Of a stretch of DNA of 64,000 bases, positions 43,906 to 57,000 are shown piece after piece. The translations under genes were made by a program, and so were the position numbers. Source of the DNA: Sesamum alatum (Eukaryota; Streptophyta; Magnoliopsida; Lamiales; Pedaliaceae); NCBI GenBank assembly GCA_034509735.1, contig JACGWO010000011.1, positions 18,389,573-18,453,572 on the forward strand, written 5' to 3'. The notes beneath the pieces are model-generated. The model saw nothing but the letters and a program-made list of their open reading frames with translations, made no database searches and was not told the origin of the DNA. Positions within the stretch are counted from its first letter, which is position 1. Each line of letters starts with the position of its first letter.

Positions 43906-45678
43906 GATCTAATATCTTAGACAAGAAGACTAGTTTTAGAAAGGTCGTTATCCACCGAGCGTAGTTTGTGAATCAGGTTAGAACAATCGCCTCCATAGTT
44001 GGACGTTAAATCAAATACTTTATTCTAGAAGCTTGGTGGAAAAAAAATTCTCTCTTCATGTCAGGCGATTCCACACTCATTGTGTGCGATTCGGACACAG
44101 TCTCCCCCCGCGACTTCCCTCCGTTCTATTTGCCGTCACCGCCTTTGGCACCAGAACTCCCCCCTCCGACGAACATTCCTTCTAAACCCTTTCCCATTTC
44201 GACTGCCATCGCCCCCTCACGTGCACACTTTTCTTCCCTAAAACCCCTTTTCTTCGCTGTGTCTTTTCGCACACAGTGATCGCGCCAGCCATTTTCCTCC
44301 TCCTCACTCCCCATCATCTTCTTCCCTCCGTTCGTTGACCTCCGTCACCTTCTCCTTTTCCACCCACCCGCCTCCCGCACCTTCACTTTCCCACCTAAAC
44401 ATGGCCCTGTCACCATGACAGAGTCATCCTCAACCCCTCTGCCAGCTGAAGCGTTCCTATTCTAATGTTGTACAACAAGCAGCTGGAGCTCATTTTCACT
44501 TCGATCCTTCAAGGGCAGCCAAGAAATCCTTTCAAGATGACGCCAATGCTGCTATGGGGAAAGCCCTTTCCTACAAGGGCGAACCAGGGATCTCTTTTTT
44601 AGTACCGGATGAAATTGCTCTTCTTTCCGACCGATTAAAGTTTGCTCTTGTGAAAAAATTTTCTCAAGGTCTGACCAACCTTAGTTTCCTCCTCAACCGC
44701 ATTATCAAGCTCGGTCTTAGGGGTAGTGTTACTGTTGGAGTGATCAACCTCAAACATGTTCTTATTCACCTCACATACGAAGAAGATTACTCCAGAATTT
44801 GGTTAAGGGGAGAATGGACATTCGACAGTTTCCATATGAGGGTGTTCAAATGGATACCAACATTTAACCCGCAAATTGAATCCTCTATTGCTCCAATTTG
44901 GATGAAATTCCCTGAATTGCCATGCCACCTTTTTTGGAAAAGGGCCCTGTTTAGTATAGCCAAGCTCATTGGTAAGCCATTGATAATGGATGAGCCCACT
45001 GCCCACCTTACAAGACCAAGCCTTGCACGTGTTTGTGTTGAACTGGACCTCACAGCACCTAGGATGCAATCAGTGTTCTTGGAATCTGAAGGTATATCCA
45101 TTACATAGAGTCTTATCTATGAGAACTGTCTAATGTATTGTGCCTTGTGCAAGCACCTTGGGCACGATCAAAGTTCCTGTCATGAGAGAATGAAGGTGGC
45201 CAACAAGACTACTATTACTCCACTGGAAGCTCCCCTACCTACTACGGATAAAGGTAAAAGGTGGTATTCTCTCTCCCTGCGATTTTCCCTGCTGATAATA
45301 TCCCAAATGATCCCCCTGCCACTAATATCCCTAATGATCCCCCTGCCACTAAAATCTCTAAGTCTGATACTGCATCTCTTGATGCTCATGTTTCTGATAA
45401 TTTGAATGTGCAAATTGTCCTTGCTGTTAATGTTTCTATGATACCTAGCTTTAATGATAACTCTAGTATAATGCAAGTTGTTACTTTTGGAAAAATGCCC
45501 ACCTCTGAAGATAATACAGTTACTAATAATAATTCTACATTTCTGAAAAAAGGCCCCTAATTTACCCTGGAAACTCTAGTAATAGAGAGGAGAGAACACA
45601 AACTGTTGTGGGGTAGATTAGTACTGAAAGACCTATGAACCTGGACAATGTCACTGATTTTTGTGATGATTTTAACTA

Positions 45679-45683
45679 TGAGG
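45679..45683. repeat. Target-site duplication, left
   Basis: TGAGG, identical to 47876-47880, flanks the solo LTR. Confidence 0.85.
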
Positions 45684-46182
45684 TGAAGGACAAGTGGATC
45701 CGCCCGGAAGCGCGAGTGGAAGCGAGAGATGTAGAATTTAACGGTATTTAAAACGCATATCATAATAAAACATCCCAAGGGGTGTTCCCTTGGGTGCTCA
45801 ACCGGGCGTTCGGTATAGAATATGATAACGTAAAGCAAGTATATCATATAGGGCACATAGATAATCATAAAGAGAACTACATATAAATAAATGGGATTAC
45901 CTTTGTAGTTATATTCCGTGCACCACTACTAGCGTTGTTCCCTCTCAAATGGATGGCAAACGTTCACCAAGATTCGAGCATATGAATCCTCTAATGTAGT
46001 CCACACCACACCAGGAGAAGTTACGTTTTTCTTGCTAGAGAAAAACGGACCTAAGAAGATGAGATCAAGACAAGGATTACACCATTGTATTAGTGTATCC
46101 TTCTTAATCTAGCTTTGTTCTTCAGTTGATCCTAGATCTATGAAACAACAAAGTGAGAGGGATAGAGAGCAAGAGAGGGGCC

Positions 46183-46226
<44 letters not shown>

Positions 46227-47875
46227 TTCTCTTCTTTTTTCCTAGAAAAAGATGATAGTGACTAATCCTCTTGTTGATAATTGTATATACTCATATATAT
46301 ACATCACTGATGTGATTATTGGAATATGTATAGTTTCATCCAAGAATGTCTAGATACATTCCAATCAATCCCCATTAATCTTCAATTAAGCCTAACACTT
46401 TACAAGGTATGATTTAATCATACCAAGTAAAGGAGGCTTGATTAGAGTTGATTTGTTCCTTTCTGAAAAGGAACAAGTCAACTACATCAATCAAGGCCAT
46501 CCATTTTGGGAGAAGTCCAACTTCTCCAAATTCCAAAAGTAGAATCAATATTCTCTTGGGGTAAGATTTAATGGACTGAGTTTTAATGTAATCCAATTAC
46601 AAAAAAGCCCAAGAAATAAATCTAATTTAATTCAAGGTCCAATTAAATAATTCTCATGGATCTTAATCCAATTAGAATATCCAAACCCTTAATCTCTACT
46701 TAATTGATAAATCTCATCGATCAATTAATCGAGGGCCCGATACAATATCGGCCCGTCTATCCAATGGACTATCCCATAAATAATCCAATTATTTATCATC
46801 TTTCGAAATTTACTCCAAGTAAATTCATTCACCACCTCGGTGATTTGTGTGTGACCCTTTAGGTTCACCATCAACTAGATTTGGGCCTGTATCGAACATA
46901 AGCCCGTTATCATTGGTGGTCGTCTAGCAACGGTCCATGGCACTAGAGACTAGGTGAATGTTGACGTGAACATTTAGGCATCAATTTCGTACGGGTACGG
47001 TCCTTTCGTCTACCGACTCCAGGCCTTAGTCTAGGGTATGAAATTGGGCGTTGGTTCCCATCCTTGACTAGGCAACTATGCTTAATACTCAAGACTACGG
47101 ATGTCTTATTCCATCGACGTAGGGAACCATTCCCTGCTCGATCAAGCACAGCTTTAAGCAGCATGAACGTGACTCTAAGTGCATAGGAGATACCTCTGTC
47201 ACATACTGACAAGGGACGGATCCTCTTCTTGAAACCCACCGTCTTTGCTACACATTCTGACTGCACTAGACAATGCTTATAATGAACATGTCCGCGACAT
47301 GAACACCTCTCGCTAGATCAAAGATACAGCCATCGCATGCATGTGACTGCCGTGGTTCCTCAAGTCCGAGGACTACTCCCATACTATCAGAACTGGGGAA
47401 CTCCAATGATACCGACCATGCCTCCAAGGCTTCCATATGATGATCCCCGTGAGTCAGTTTAGTCGGCTCGACCCCAGTCGACCAACCCACTAAGATCGTA
47501 TAGGCGTCCCACGCCTATCGTCAATGAAACACGACATTCATCTAATGAATACGACTCTTAGTGCAAGTCTCCATAGGACTCTCAATGTTCAGTCTCGAGG
47601 TCCTCGACTTGGAACATTTCAGACCCAACCCTCATCAGTTGGTTTCATAACTGTCATCCAATGCGCGACCCAACTGCATGGCTTGTCTAATTGGTCTGTG
47701 GGCATCTGTTGTGACGTTAAAGCATCTCATTAACGTAATTGCTAAGCACAACAGACACATGTGCCAATGACGAACACTTACCATGTTCATCAATACAAAG
47801 TTACTTTTAATAAAGATTACTAAATAGTTTCCAAAACAGCCAATCCAATTGGCTTTATGGTCACCTATTCCAACA
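45684..47875 (-). mobile_element. Solo copia LTR inside the LINE
   Basis: It begins TGTTGGAATAGGTGACC on the minus strand (47875) and ends ...GGATCCACTTGTCCTTCA (45684); TG...CA ends, 2,192 bp, flanked by the 5-bp repeat TGAGG. LINE ORF1 wording continues on both sides, so this is a clean insertion later reduced to one LTR by recombination. A GA microsatellite of about 34 bp is at 46188-46221. Confidence 0.92.
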
Positions 47876-47880
47876 TGAGG
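47876..47880. repeat. Target-site duplication, right
   Basis: TGAGG, pairing with 45679-45683. Confidence 0.85.
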
Positions 47881-48436
47881 ATCCTTTGTTCACTCACTTG
47901 ATTGTTGAGAATTGGGACTCTGAATCTGTGAGAAAGGATAGAACAGATCTCTCCATTATTGAAGATGTGGAAGCTACCAATGAGCTCCTCCAAAACCAGA
48001 GATCGAAAGGGATGGCCTCCCAACTTTTCAGCCAAGCTATTGCCCCTTCTTGTAACTCTTAAGAAGAGGAGAACTGCACTCCTATACACAACATATTCCA
48101 ATCACTAGCTAACATGGAGGATGAGCCCCATTCAGCCCCAAGGCACCCCTGCAGACCCTTGGCCTGATGTAGCCCCAACTCAGGCCTCCATACAAACAAC
48201 CCACTTCAAGATGCCGAAGAGGTGGCGATTCCAACCAGCCAGGAGATGGAATCATTAATCCAAGAGACCATCGTGTTTGATACTGCTTCAGCCCAGAGAC
48301 ACAAGAGGAACAAATCAACTGATCTCCTATCCACATCCATGAGGATACAGACAGGTAAAAGTAAGAAAGCTAAAGGTTTGCCATCTTCCTCTCTCCTGAA
48401 AATGAGTACAAGATCATCCTCCCTCCCCTCTCCCAA

Positions 48437-51400
48437 TGATTAAAATCCTTCTGTGGAATGTTAGGGGTATCGATAAAGCCTCTAAATAAAAAATTCTCTT
48501 TGAAATGATTACTGATCATAAACCTCATTTCTTGTTCTTTTAGAACCTTTTGTCCATATGAACGATAGCTTATTTATCCATAGACTTGGTTTCCAATTTG
48601 CTTTTCCTAATATCAAGAATAAGATTTAGTGTTTTGCTTCCCATGCTACTAATGTTTGTGTTGATTGACAATGCTCAATTCCTCCATGTGAAAGTCTCTT
48701 GTAACCTTATCCTAAGAAGGTGTTTGCCACTTTTGTCAATGCCAAATTTAGTAGAGCTCCTAAGAGGGCCCTGTGGGAGGAGCTCAACCAAATTGCAATC
48801 CTTGACCTTCCCTAGATTGTTGGATGTGACTTTAACCTTTAGGCCTTTGAGAACCAGGTGGGCAATACGGATCAACAAGGCCTCATGGAGGATTTTGGCA
48901 ACATGATTTTGGAGACTGGCCTTCATGATGTTGGATATGAGGGCTCCCCTTACACTTTGACTAACAACACAGTTTGGAGAAGAATGGATAGAGTCCTTTA
49001 CTCCAAATAATGGACGGAGGCTTTCAATTGCACTAGAGTTACTCATCTCCCCAGGCGAACCTCTGACCACCATCCCCTGCTCATCCTTGCTTCAATTCAG
49101 GAAGACAGAGGCCCCTCATCTTGCAGGTTTTAAAACATGTGGACCACACACCATGCCTTCCAACACACTATGAAGCAAAAGTGGGTACTGTCCATCCATG
49201 GCACTGGCATGTATAAGTTTCAGTAGAAGCTATTTAGAACCAAAGAGTTACTTAAGGAATGGAACAAAAACAACTTTTGGCAACCTCTTCAATAATGTTG
49301 AGCAGGCTACGACCAAGGCTACAGAGGCTTAAAGATTTTTTGACTCTCACCCCTCAGATGCTTCCCTCATGGAGCTGAAAAGATGCAATGTTGAACTCAT
49401 CCATGCTCTCTCTAGAGGAGGAATTCTGGAGGCAAAAGAGCAACTATAAGTGCCTGGTGGAAAGGGAATGGAACACCCAGTACTTCCACTCCCTTGTCAA
49501 GAAGAAAAGGATCCAAGCCAAGATACATAGAACACTGGAGAATGGCATGGAGATCACTACCCTGCCCTTATAAAGGCCTCTGTCACTGCCTATTTTGAAC
49601 AACTCCTCACTAATGGTCAACCCCCCTCCCCCAACTGTGGCCCAATTTCCCTTCCAGTTTCCACAACTGCCTGTTGAACCCTCCAACACCTCAGTCTTCT
49701 GCCCTCCCTTGATGATATTAAGGAGGTCATCTTCAGTATTGACAGGCAAAGTGTTGCAGGCCTTGATGGCTTCGACTCTGTAATTTTTCAAGAGTGTTGG
49801 GACTTCATTCAACAGGATGTTATGGAAGCAGTTCATGATTTCTTCAGAGGCTCCCCTATGCCTAGAAGTTTCACAGCCACCACTATTACTTTGATCCCTA
49901 AGGTGGAATCTCCACAGTCTTGGATAGATCTCAGACCTATCTCCCTTTGCAACGTGACAAACAAAATCGTCACCAAACTCCTGTGCAAAAAGATTGCTAT
50001 AGCACTACCTCACTTATCTCCCCCTTCAAGAGTGCCTTTGTCCCAGGTAGACTGATCGGTGACAATATCTTTTTAGCTCAGGAGATGGTTCATGACATTG
50101 ACAAGAGACATAGCAGAGGGAACTTGGTGATCAAACTTGATATGCAGAAGGCCTATGACAAGGTGATTTGGAAGTTTCTCTACAGAGTGATGAACCTCAC
50201 GGGCTTTCTTGCCAACTTCATACAACTGATCCAATATGCCTTAGAAAATTGTTGGTTCATTGTCCTGGTTAATGGTGGTATATGTGGATTCTTCAAATCC
50301 ACCCAAGCTTTGAGACAAGGAAGCCCCATCTCACCTGCTCTATTCATTCTGGTTGTTGAAGCACTCTCCAGAGGGTTGGACCATCTATTCCAGTGCCAAC
50401 CTGATATGTTCTACCAAACAAGGAGTTCTCTCAAAATCTCTCATTTGTCCCATGTTGATGATGTTATTATCTTTACTAACTGTGGGGTGCATAGCCTAAC
50501 ATCCCTTATGGATTTTTTGCAGGAATATCAAACAATCTCAGGACAAAAGACCAACATAACTAAAAGCTCATTTGTCCCAGGCAAAAAGGCTAACCTCACA
50601 GCCCATAGAATCATTAACATCACTGGCTTCTCCCTGAAGTCCCTTTCAATCACATACCTTGGGGGCCCCCTTTAAAAAGGTATCAAAACTAAGATATATT
50701 TTCAGAATCTCACTAACAAGATTTCCTCCAAAATAGCAGGTTGGGAGCACATATTCCTGTCTTTTGGAGGCAGGCTGCAGCTTTTCATGAGTGTTTTATC
50801 TGTCAATGCCTATTTACCTTCTACAAGTCCTCAAACCCCCCATTGTTGTTATACACAAAGTTGAACAGATGATGGCAAAATTCTTCGAGGGGATTAGAGA
50901 GAGTAAAAAAAGGATTTATTGGACCAAATGGTACAACATTTGCTTTCCAACTGAAGAGGGAGGCTTGGAGTTAGAAACTTCAGGGATGTCATTTTGTCCT
51001 TTTCTCACAAACTCTGGTGGAGACTGAGTTCCAACAACTCTCTCTAGGCCCAGTTTATCTCCAGCAAATATTACAAGAAGCTTTCCTTATCAATTACTAA
51101 GGCCACCAAGAATGACTCCCCCATATGGAAGAGTTTGTGCTCTGTTTGAGAGGAAGCCCTAAGCCACATTTTCTAGTCATCGTGCACTGGAGAGGTAGAT
51201 CTCTAGAATGATTGGTGGATCCCTGAAGGGACTCTCTCTGAGCTCTTTGACCACATCCAACCAGTCCTACATTCCAGTTAAATGGTTCTTGAGGAACAAG
51301 CAATGGGACCCCAAAAGCTCCAGCATTTCCTCCCTCATGAGCTTATGGACAGGATCCTTTTTGTTCCCATCTCCCAGGGCAGTAAGGGTCTCATGCATTG

Positions 51401-51573
51401 GAGACTCACCTATACTGGAAACGTTACTACAACATCCACTTGGATCCTTTACAGAGATAAGCTCCCTGCCATCTTTCTCATGAAAACGTTATGGTCTCCA
51501 CTGCTGACTCCCTCCATATCCATCTTTAGCTGGAGGCTTCTTAATAACTAGCTCCCGGTAGATAAGAAGCTCC
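48437..51573 (+). pseudogene. LINE ORF2: endonuclease and reverse transcriptase, broken
   Basis: It opens with IKILLWNVRGIDKASK (48441), the start of an AP-type endonuclease; decayed endonuclease wording runs to about 49110 in several frames. The reverse transcriptase spans about 49820-50675: TLIPKVESPQSWIDLRPISL, SAFVPGRLIGDNI, LVIKLDMQKAYDKVIW, LRQGSPISPALFILV, and a catalytic region SHVDDVIIF where most L1 elements have (F/Y)ADD. After it come thumb wording (GQKTNITKSSF, ITYLGGPL) and the start of a zf-RVT-like region up to 51560. Many stops and frameshifts; interrupted at 51574 by a copia LTR. Confidence 0.82.
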
Positions 51574-52494
51574 TGTTAGTATAGGTGACCAGAAAGCCAA
51601 TTAGATAGGCTATTCTAGAAACTATTCATTGATCTTTATTAAAGTAATATTATACAAATTGATAAAGTAAGTATTCATCATTGGAAAATGTATTTCTTGT
51701 GCTTACTACTCACATTGAACGAAATTTCAATGTCATAATAAATGCCCACAGACCGATTGGTTAAACCTATTAAGTTGAGTTGCACGTAGGTTGGAGGCTA
51801 TGAAACCAACTCCTTGAGGATCGGTCTAAAACATTCCAAGTTGAGGACCTCTAGACTGGGCCTCGAGTAACCTACAGAGACTTGCACTAAGTATGGCATT
51901 CACTGGGTGAGTGCCGAGTTTCATCGGTGCCGGATATAGGTCGTCTATGCAATTTTAGTGGGTTAGTTGGCAAGATAGCCGACTGACAGAACAGACTCGC
52001 GGGAATCGTCATATGGAAACCTTGGAGATTTAGTCGGTATGACTGGAATTCTCAGTTCTTATAGTACGGGATTAGTCCTCAAACTTGAGGAATCATGGCA
52101 GTCGCATACATATGAAGGTTGTATCTTGGATCTGGCGAGAGGTGACCGTGTCCTTGATATGGTCATTATAAGCCTTGTCCAGTGCAGTCGGAGTATGTAG
52201 TGAGGACGGTTGGTTCCAAGAGAGAATCTGTCCCCTGTCAGTATATGACAGCTATGTATCCTATGCGCTCTGAGATGGTTTAGACTCTTTAAGTCTACGG
52301 TCGTAGCGATTGGTCGAGTACGAAATGGTTCCCTAGGTCGATCAATATAGTAAACGTGTTTCGAGTATGAAGCATGGTTGCCTGGTCCAGGATGGGAACC
52401 GACGTCCAATTCCATGCTCTAGACTAAGGCCGGGAGATGGTCAACGGAAGGACTGTACCTATATGGAATTCGGAGCCTAAATATCGAGCGCAGT
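51574..52494 (+). mobile_element. Copia 5' LTR, 3' end deleted
   Basis: Begins TGTTAGTATAGGTGACCAG and matches 22824 onward to about GGAGCCTAAATATCGAG, where homology jumps straight to the GC-rich start of the leader. The last ~1.1 kb of LTR and the primer-binding site are missing. Confidence 0.75.
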
Positions 52495-54068
52495 GCTGCC
52501 GACCGCCCGATTTTGAATGGCTGGGCCGTTTTTGCCGTTTTTACCCGGAAAATGGATTTTTCACCTTTCTGCATATTTTCTGAAATGATTAATTTTGGCT
52601 AATTTTAATTTTAGTTATATTGGATTTTTCTAAAATTAAATTATACCTTAGATTAATTTGGAAATGGTTTCCAAACAAAAAAAAATATTTTTTGGTACAT
52701 TGGATGTGTGACACTTGATATCCATTTTTAATTGCTTGATTAATATATATATATATATATATATTTCTGCATATAATTATGTTGTTTATAATATTGGATA
52801 TCATTTTAATAAATGCATTGGATGTATTTATTTGTTGGGCATGTTTATATTTGATATAAATGTGTATTAATTGTTTATTGAATAAACAATGGGGATGATC
52901 ACAAAGCCCATGGCCCTTATTTATGGTTTAATTTTTTGTTGGGTGAGGCCTGCGTGCCTCTTTGTTTTATTATTCTCTCTATCTCGTTTTTAGCCTTGAA
53001 ATAATAAGGCTTGTTTTCTCCCTCATTTTGTACTCCCCCCCGACTTATGATTGGGGTTTCTTATTTAAGTTGTAATGAGTGTAGTTAGGAGTGAGGTTTT
53101 ATTTATTTTTGAAATAAATCGTAAGGAAGCACTTCCATGGAGATGGAGGCCCAAGAAGAGGTTCGTTGGATGGAGCTGATGATGGAGAGTCCAAAAGAAT
53201 AAAGAGGTGTTACAAGGCCCATTAGAGTGATAATGGGTTATAATTTTGTAATAGTGTAGGCCACCCTAGATTGACCTTCGATCTACTGAGGGTTCAGTGG
53301 ATCACATAGGATTGGGTTTCTAATCATCCAACAGGGGCGTGCTAGAGTTATTTTTTGCATGTGGTGTATGTTTTTAATATTTGATGTATGATGTGTTTGG
53401 AATGCATCTCTTTATATTCAATGTTAAAACTCGAGCATGCAAAACTTTCTTAATGATGAGGTCTCGGTTACAACTAAACTTAACTCTCACTTGGATGGTA
53501 CAAGTAAATATTAGGCCCATTAATGGATTAAAAATATCAAATGATTTGATTTAAATCCAAGCCTTCCATCCATAGCAATGTAGTGAGGAAGCTACTTTCA
53601 CTCATTCGTCTCACGAGTAGTGGCACGTTTGGAATGGAAGAAAGCTGGACAATTGTTATGAGCAAAGGAATATGCTCCTATTTTCCTGTCTCACGAGTCG
53701 TGGGGGCAATACTTGAGTTATTCATTTGGTTGATTGGTCAGGCATAACCTAAGTAACATGATTCACTTGGAGTCCTGGGGATCATGTGAAGAGGCGAGGC
53801 AAAATAACTTGGGGATCTCATTGGATGAGAATGGTATAAGTTACCTCCCACAAAGCCTTTATCCATGTGAATCGTAAAAGCGGGGCATGGAGAATTGCAT
53901 TTGTGGACCTCAAGCCCACTAGGAAATAGTTTCCCGGAATCCTATTTGAAAGTGATGGGCTTTCGCAGAAACAGTGGGAGGGGTTAATGACTAAAGACCA
54001 AGTCTTAACTTGAACATAATATTACTATAATCTACTTAATATTTTTTTGTTTACATTTTGAATGTAGA
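52495..54068 (+). mobile_element. Copia leader region preceding gag
   Basis: Starts CAGTGCTGCCGACCGCCCG and matches 25108-26285 and 58786-60352 (shared GGTTTCCAAAC, GTACTCCCCC, ATGATGAGGTCTCGG). It runs without coding potential into gag at 54069. Confidence 0.7.
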
Positions 54069-57000
54069 TATCTAAGAATCTACTAACGCAAATACTAGAG
54101 GCTAATAAATTTGATGGAACAAACTACATTAACTAGCTGCGAAATCTGAAGATAGTCTTAGATTTCGAGAACCAGACTTACATTCTGGATAAGGATCTTC
54201 CTCAGACCTTGTCGGATGGGTCAAGGCCTCAAGAACGCTTGGCGTTTGAGAAGTTGCATGCTGACCACCGGCAGGTCCACAGCATCATACTGCCCTCGAT
54301 GAGTAACAAGATCTAGAAGCAGTATGATAGGCTAGATGATGTTTGCTCGATTATGCTTCGTTTGCAAGATATCTAGACGATCTCGGACCGGCATCTTAGA
54401 TACGCTGCAACGAATGCGTTCTTTGGAGCTAAGATGACATAAGGGTCGTCTGTATAAGAGCATGGAGTGATGATACTATCCCTTGTAGAGAAGCTCAAAG
54501 ACCTCCGAGCTGATCTTGAAAAGAGACGTACATCGACGTGATCCTCAGTCTCTTCCTACCTCCATCAAATCAATTTATTTTCAACTACTACATGAATGGC
54601 TTGAAAAAGATCTTTATGAGTTGATAAATATGTTTGTCCAGTATGAGACAACAATTGAAAAATCTGCGCCGGCGGTACTAGTGAGAGAGGCTTCAACCTC
54701 AGAAGCGAAAAGCAAGGCTGTCGGGCACTGGAAGAGGAAGAAAGCTTAGACAACATCAGTCGTTACTAGCACTTCGAGTGATCCTGTTACACCGTTGGGT
54801 GGACGTAAAGGAAGGAGGAAGAGGATTCGGCAGTCAAAGTCATAGATTCCAAACGATGTGTGAAGTAATTATCGTGAAAAGTGAAAGAAAACGGTGGATC
54901 GTCCCGGGAATTGCGCGAATGCGGAAGCGCGATAAAAATAAACATATAAAAATAAAAGACATGCTTTTAATTTGAAGAACACGCTCAAGGGGTGTACCCT
55001 TGAGATTCCCGGGCGTTCGGTGTATCTCATGATCATAAAACAAATAAAGAAATCATGGAGGCCATAGAGTTGAAAATTAAAGAGGGACGAAAATCTTAAA
55101 ACGAGACCTACCCGTTGTCGTTTTCGTCTTCAACTGCTACTCGTGTTGTTCCCCGTTTTGCACCAAGACCTCGTTCTTGAGATCCTCCAAATCGTGACAC
55201 ACAATCCACCCACGTATTCTTGCACGTCGTGCTAGCAACGAACAAGTGTATTATTTATGGAGTGGACGAATCAACAACACGTTATCAATTAACGGTATTG
55301 ATTCGTCTAAGTTCTAATGTTCCAAGAACAAAAGAACTAAGAAAATATTTTCTTGGAGGAGAGAGAGGGGGCGGACGAGAGATAGGAGGAAGGGGAGAGT
55401 GTGTGTTGTGTGTGTTTTTCAAAAAAACATCATCATACAAATGTTGGAAGCTAGAGGTTTATATAGAGGAAGAGTTTAATCCTCTTTAAACTCAAACTCT
55501 AAGTAACCTAATTTGACTAGGATTTTGACCTAGTCAAAGTCCTAGTCAAACTAGTGTTTGACCTAGTCAAACAAATCCTAGCCTTCCATCTCCCCTTTCC
55601 ATCTCAACCGTTGATTTTAATTTAATGGAATATTTAAATCCTATTAAATATTCCAAAAGGCTAAAAGAATAAATATAATATAATAAATATTATTATTTAT
55701 TCTAAGCCCATTAAATCAACCCTTTTAATAAATCCTATTTATTAATTTAATTACCTTTATCAAATAGAAGGAATTAATTTCTCCAAGAAAATATAGGACC
55801 CGATTAAATCTAATTTAATCATTCCTTTACTCCAATATTTAATTCCAAATTAAATACTAAGTGTGTGTGGATAGTGTGTGACTCTTTAGGTTCACCATTC
55901 AGCTAGACTTGGTCGGATTCCTAGAATCCGTCCGTTACCATGGGTGGCCATCTAGCAACGGTCCATGGCACTAGAGACTAGGTGAAATATTCGGGGATGA
56001 ACATTTAGGCTCTAACAGTACACTTGTCCTTCTGTCTTCGGTCTCATCACTTAGAGTCTAGGACACGGAAAAAGGAGGTACCCATTTTGGACCTAAGTGT
56101 CGGTCTGTCCTTACTAAACGCCGCAAGGGAAACCTTTCCCTTCTGTTCAGTCACTGTGGCCACAGATTTCAGGGACAAGACACAGAGCATACATGAGACT
56201 CAACTGTCAATACCTTTTGACAGGAGACAGATCCTTTCTTGGAAACTGCTGTCACTTTGTGCACCCGAGCTACACTAGACATGGCTTATGACTACTCAAG
56301 AGTATTTTGGCAATCTCTCACCATATCTAAGATACAGACCTGACGCACAGGTAAACTCAGCAGTTCCTCAAGTCAAAGGACTTGGCCTATACCGTTGGAA
56401 CCGGGAATACACGTCATACCTTGCTGACCATACTCAAGGTCCTCCGTAAGACGGTTCCCGCGAGTCACCTCAGTCAGCTGCTTCCTAGCATGCTGACCCA
56501 CTAACACTGCTTAGACGACCTTCATCACCCGTCGATGAAACACGACAGCAGATGCTTAGTGCAAGTCTCAAAGGGAATCCCGGTACCCATTTTTCGGGAT
56601 TCCTTGACTTGGAGATTTCCGGACTGATTCGGTGAAACTGATTTCATGGACCTACGTCCAAGCGTAGTCCCAGTCCCCGAAATCGTTACTCAGTCCGTGG
56701 GCTTTGTTTGCGTAGTGAACAGAAATGTAAATGCAGATATAAGTGAACGTAAACAAAGTATTGCCATATGAACTTTCACTTCTTTATTCATAAATGTTTT
56801 ATCAAATACCAAAGAATTGTCTAGACATAGGTTACATATTCCTGCCAAAATTGGCTTACATGGTCACCTATTCTAACAAAAAGGGACATTGGAAGAGGGA
56901 GCGTCCTAAGCTCCTCCGCAATGAAGGTACATTTGAATTGAGTACCAAAATGATTATTGTTCTACTCTTTGGTATTGGATACTAGTTAATCATAATCTAT

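Larger units (their letters stand above)
44414..48443 (+). pseudogene. LINE ORF1 (DUF4283 plus zinc knuckle), split
   Basis: The part before the insertion (44414-45683) encodes VVQQAAGAHFHFDPSRAA in one frame, then MGKALSYKGEPGIS, FKWIPTFNPQIESSIAPIW, KFPELPCHLF, SRPSLARVCVELDL-like wording (here TRPSLARVCVELDL), and a complete CCHC knuckle CALCKHLGHDQSSC at about 45134-45180: the usual DUF4283 and zinc-knuckle layout of plant L1 nucleic-acid-binding proteins. The part after the solo LTR (47881-48443) resumes with a low-complexity acidic region and a basic tail (TGKSKKAKG). A stop after GISIT (45105) and frameshifts show it is dead. Confidence 0.75.
44058..51573 (+). mobile_element. LINE (L1-type) retrotransposon, interrupted and 3'-truncated
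   Basis: Carries ORF1 and ORF2 remnants in the normal order. The 5' untranslated part is probably 44058-44413, pyrimidine-rich. A solo copia LTR (45684-47875) splits ORF1, and the copia LTR at 51574 cuts ORF2 after the reverse transcriptase. No 3' end or A-tail is seen. Confidence 0.8.

Noticed and set aside
44787..45101. 104-codon minus-strand open frame
   Set aside because: Antisense shadow of the LINE ORF1, whose plus-strand frame has clear DUF4283 wording.
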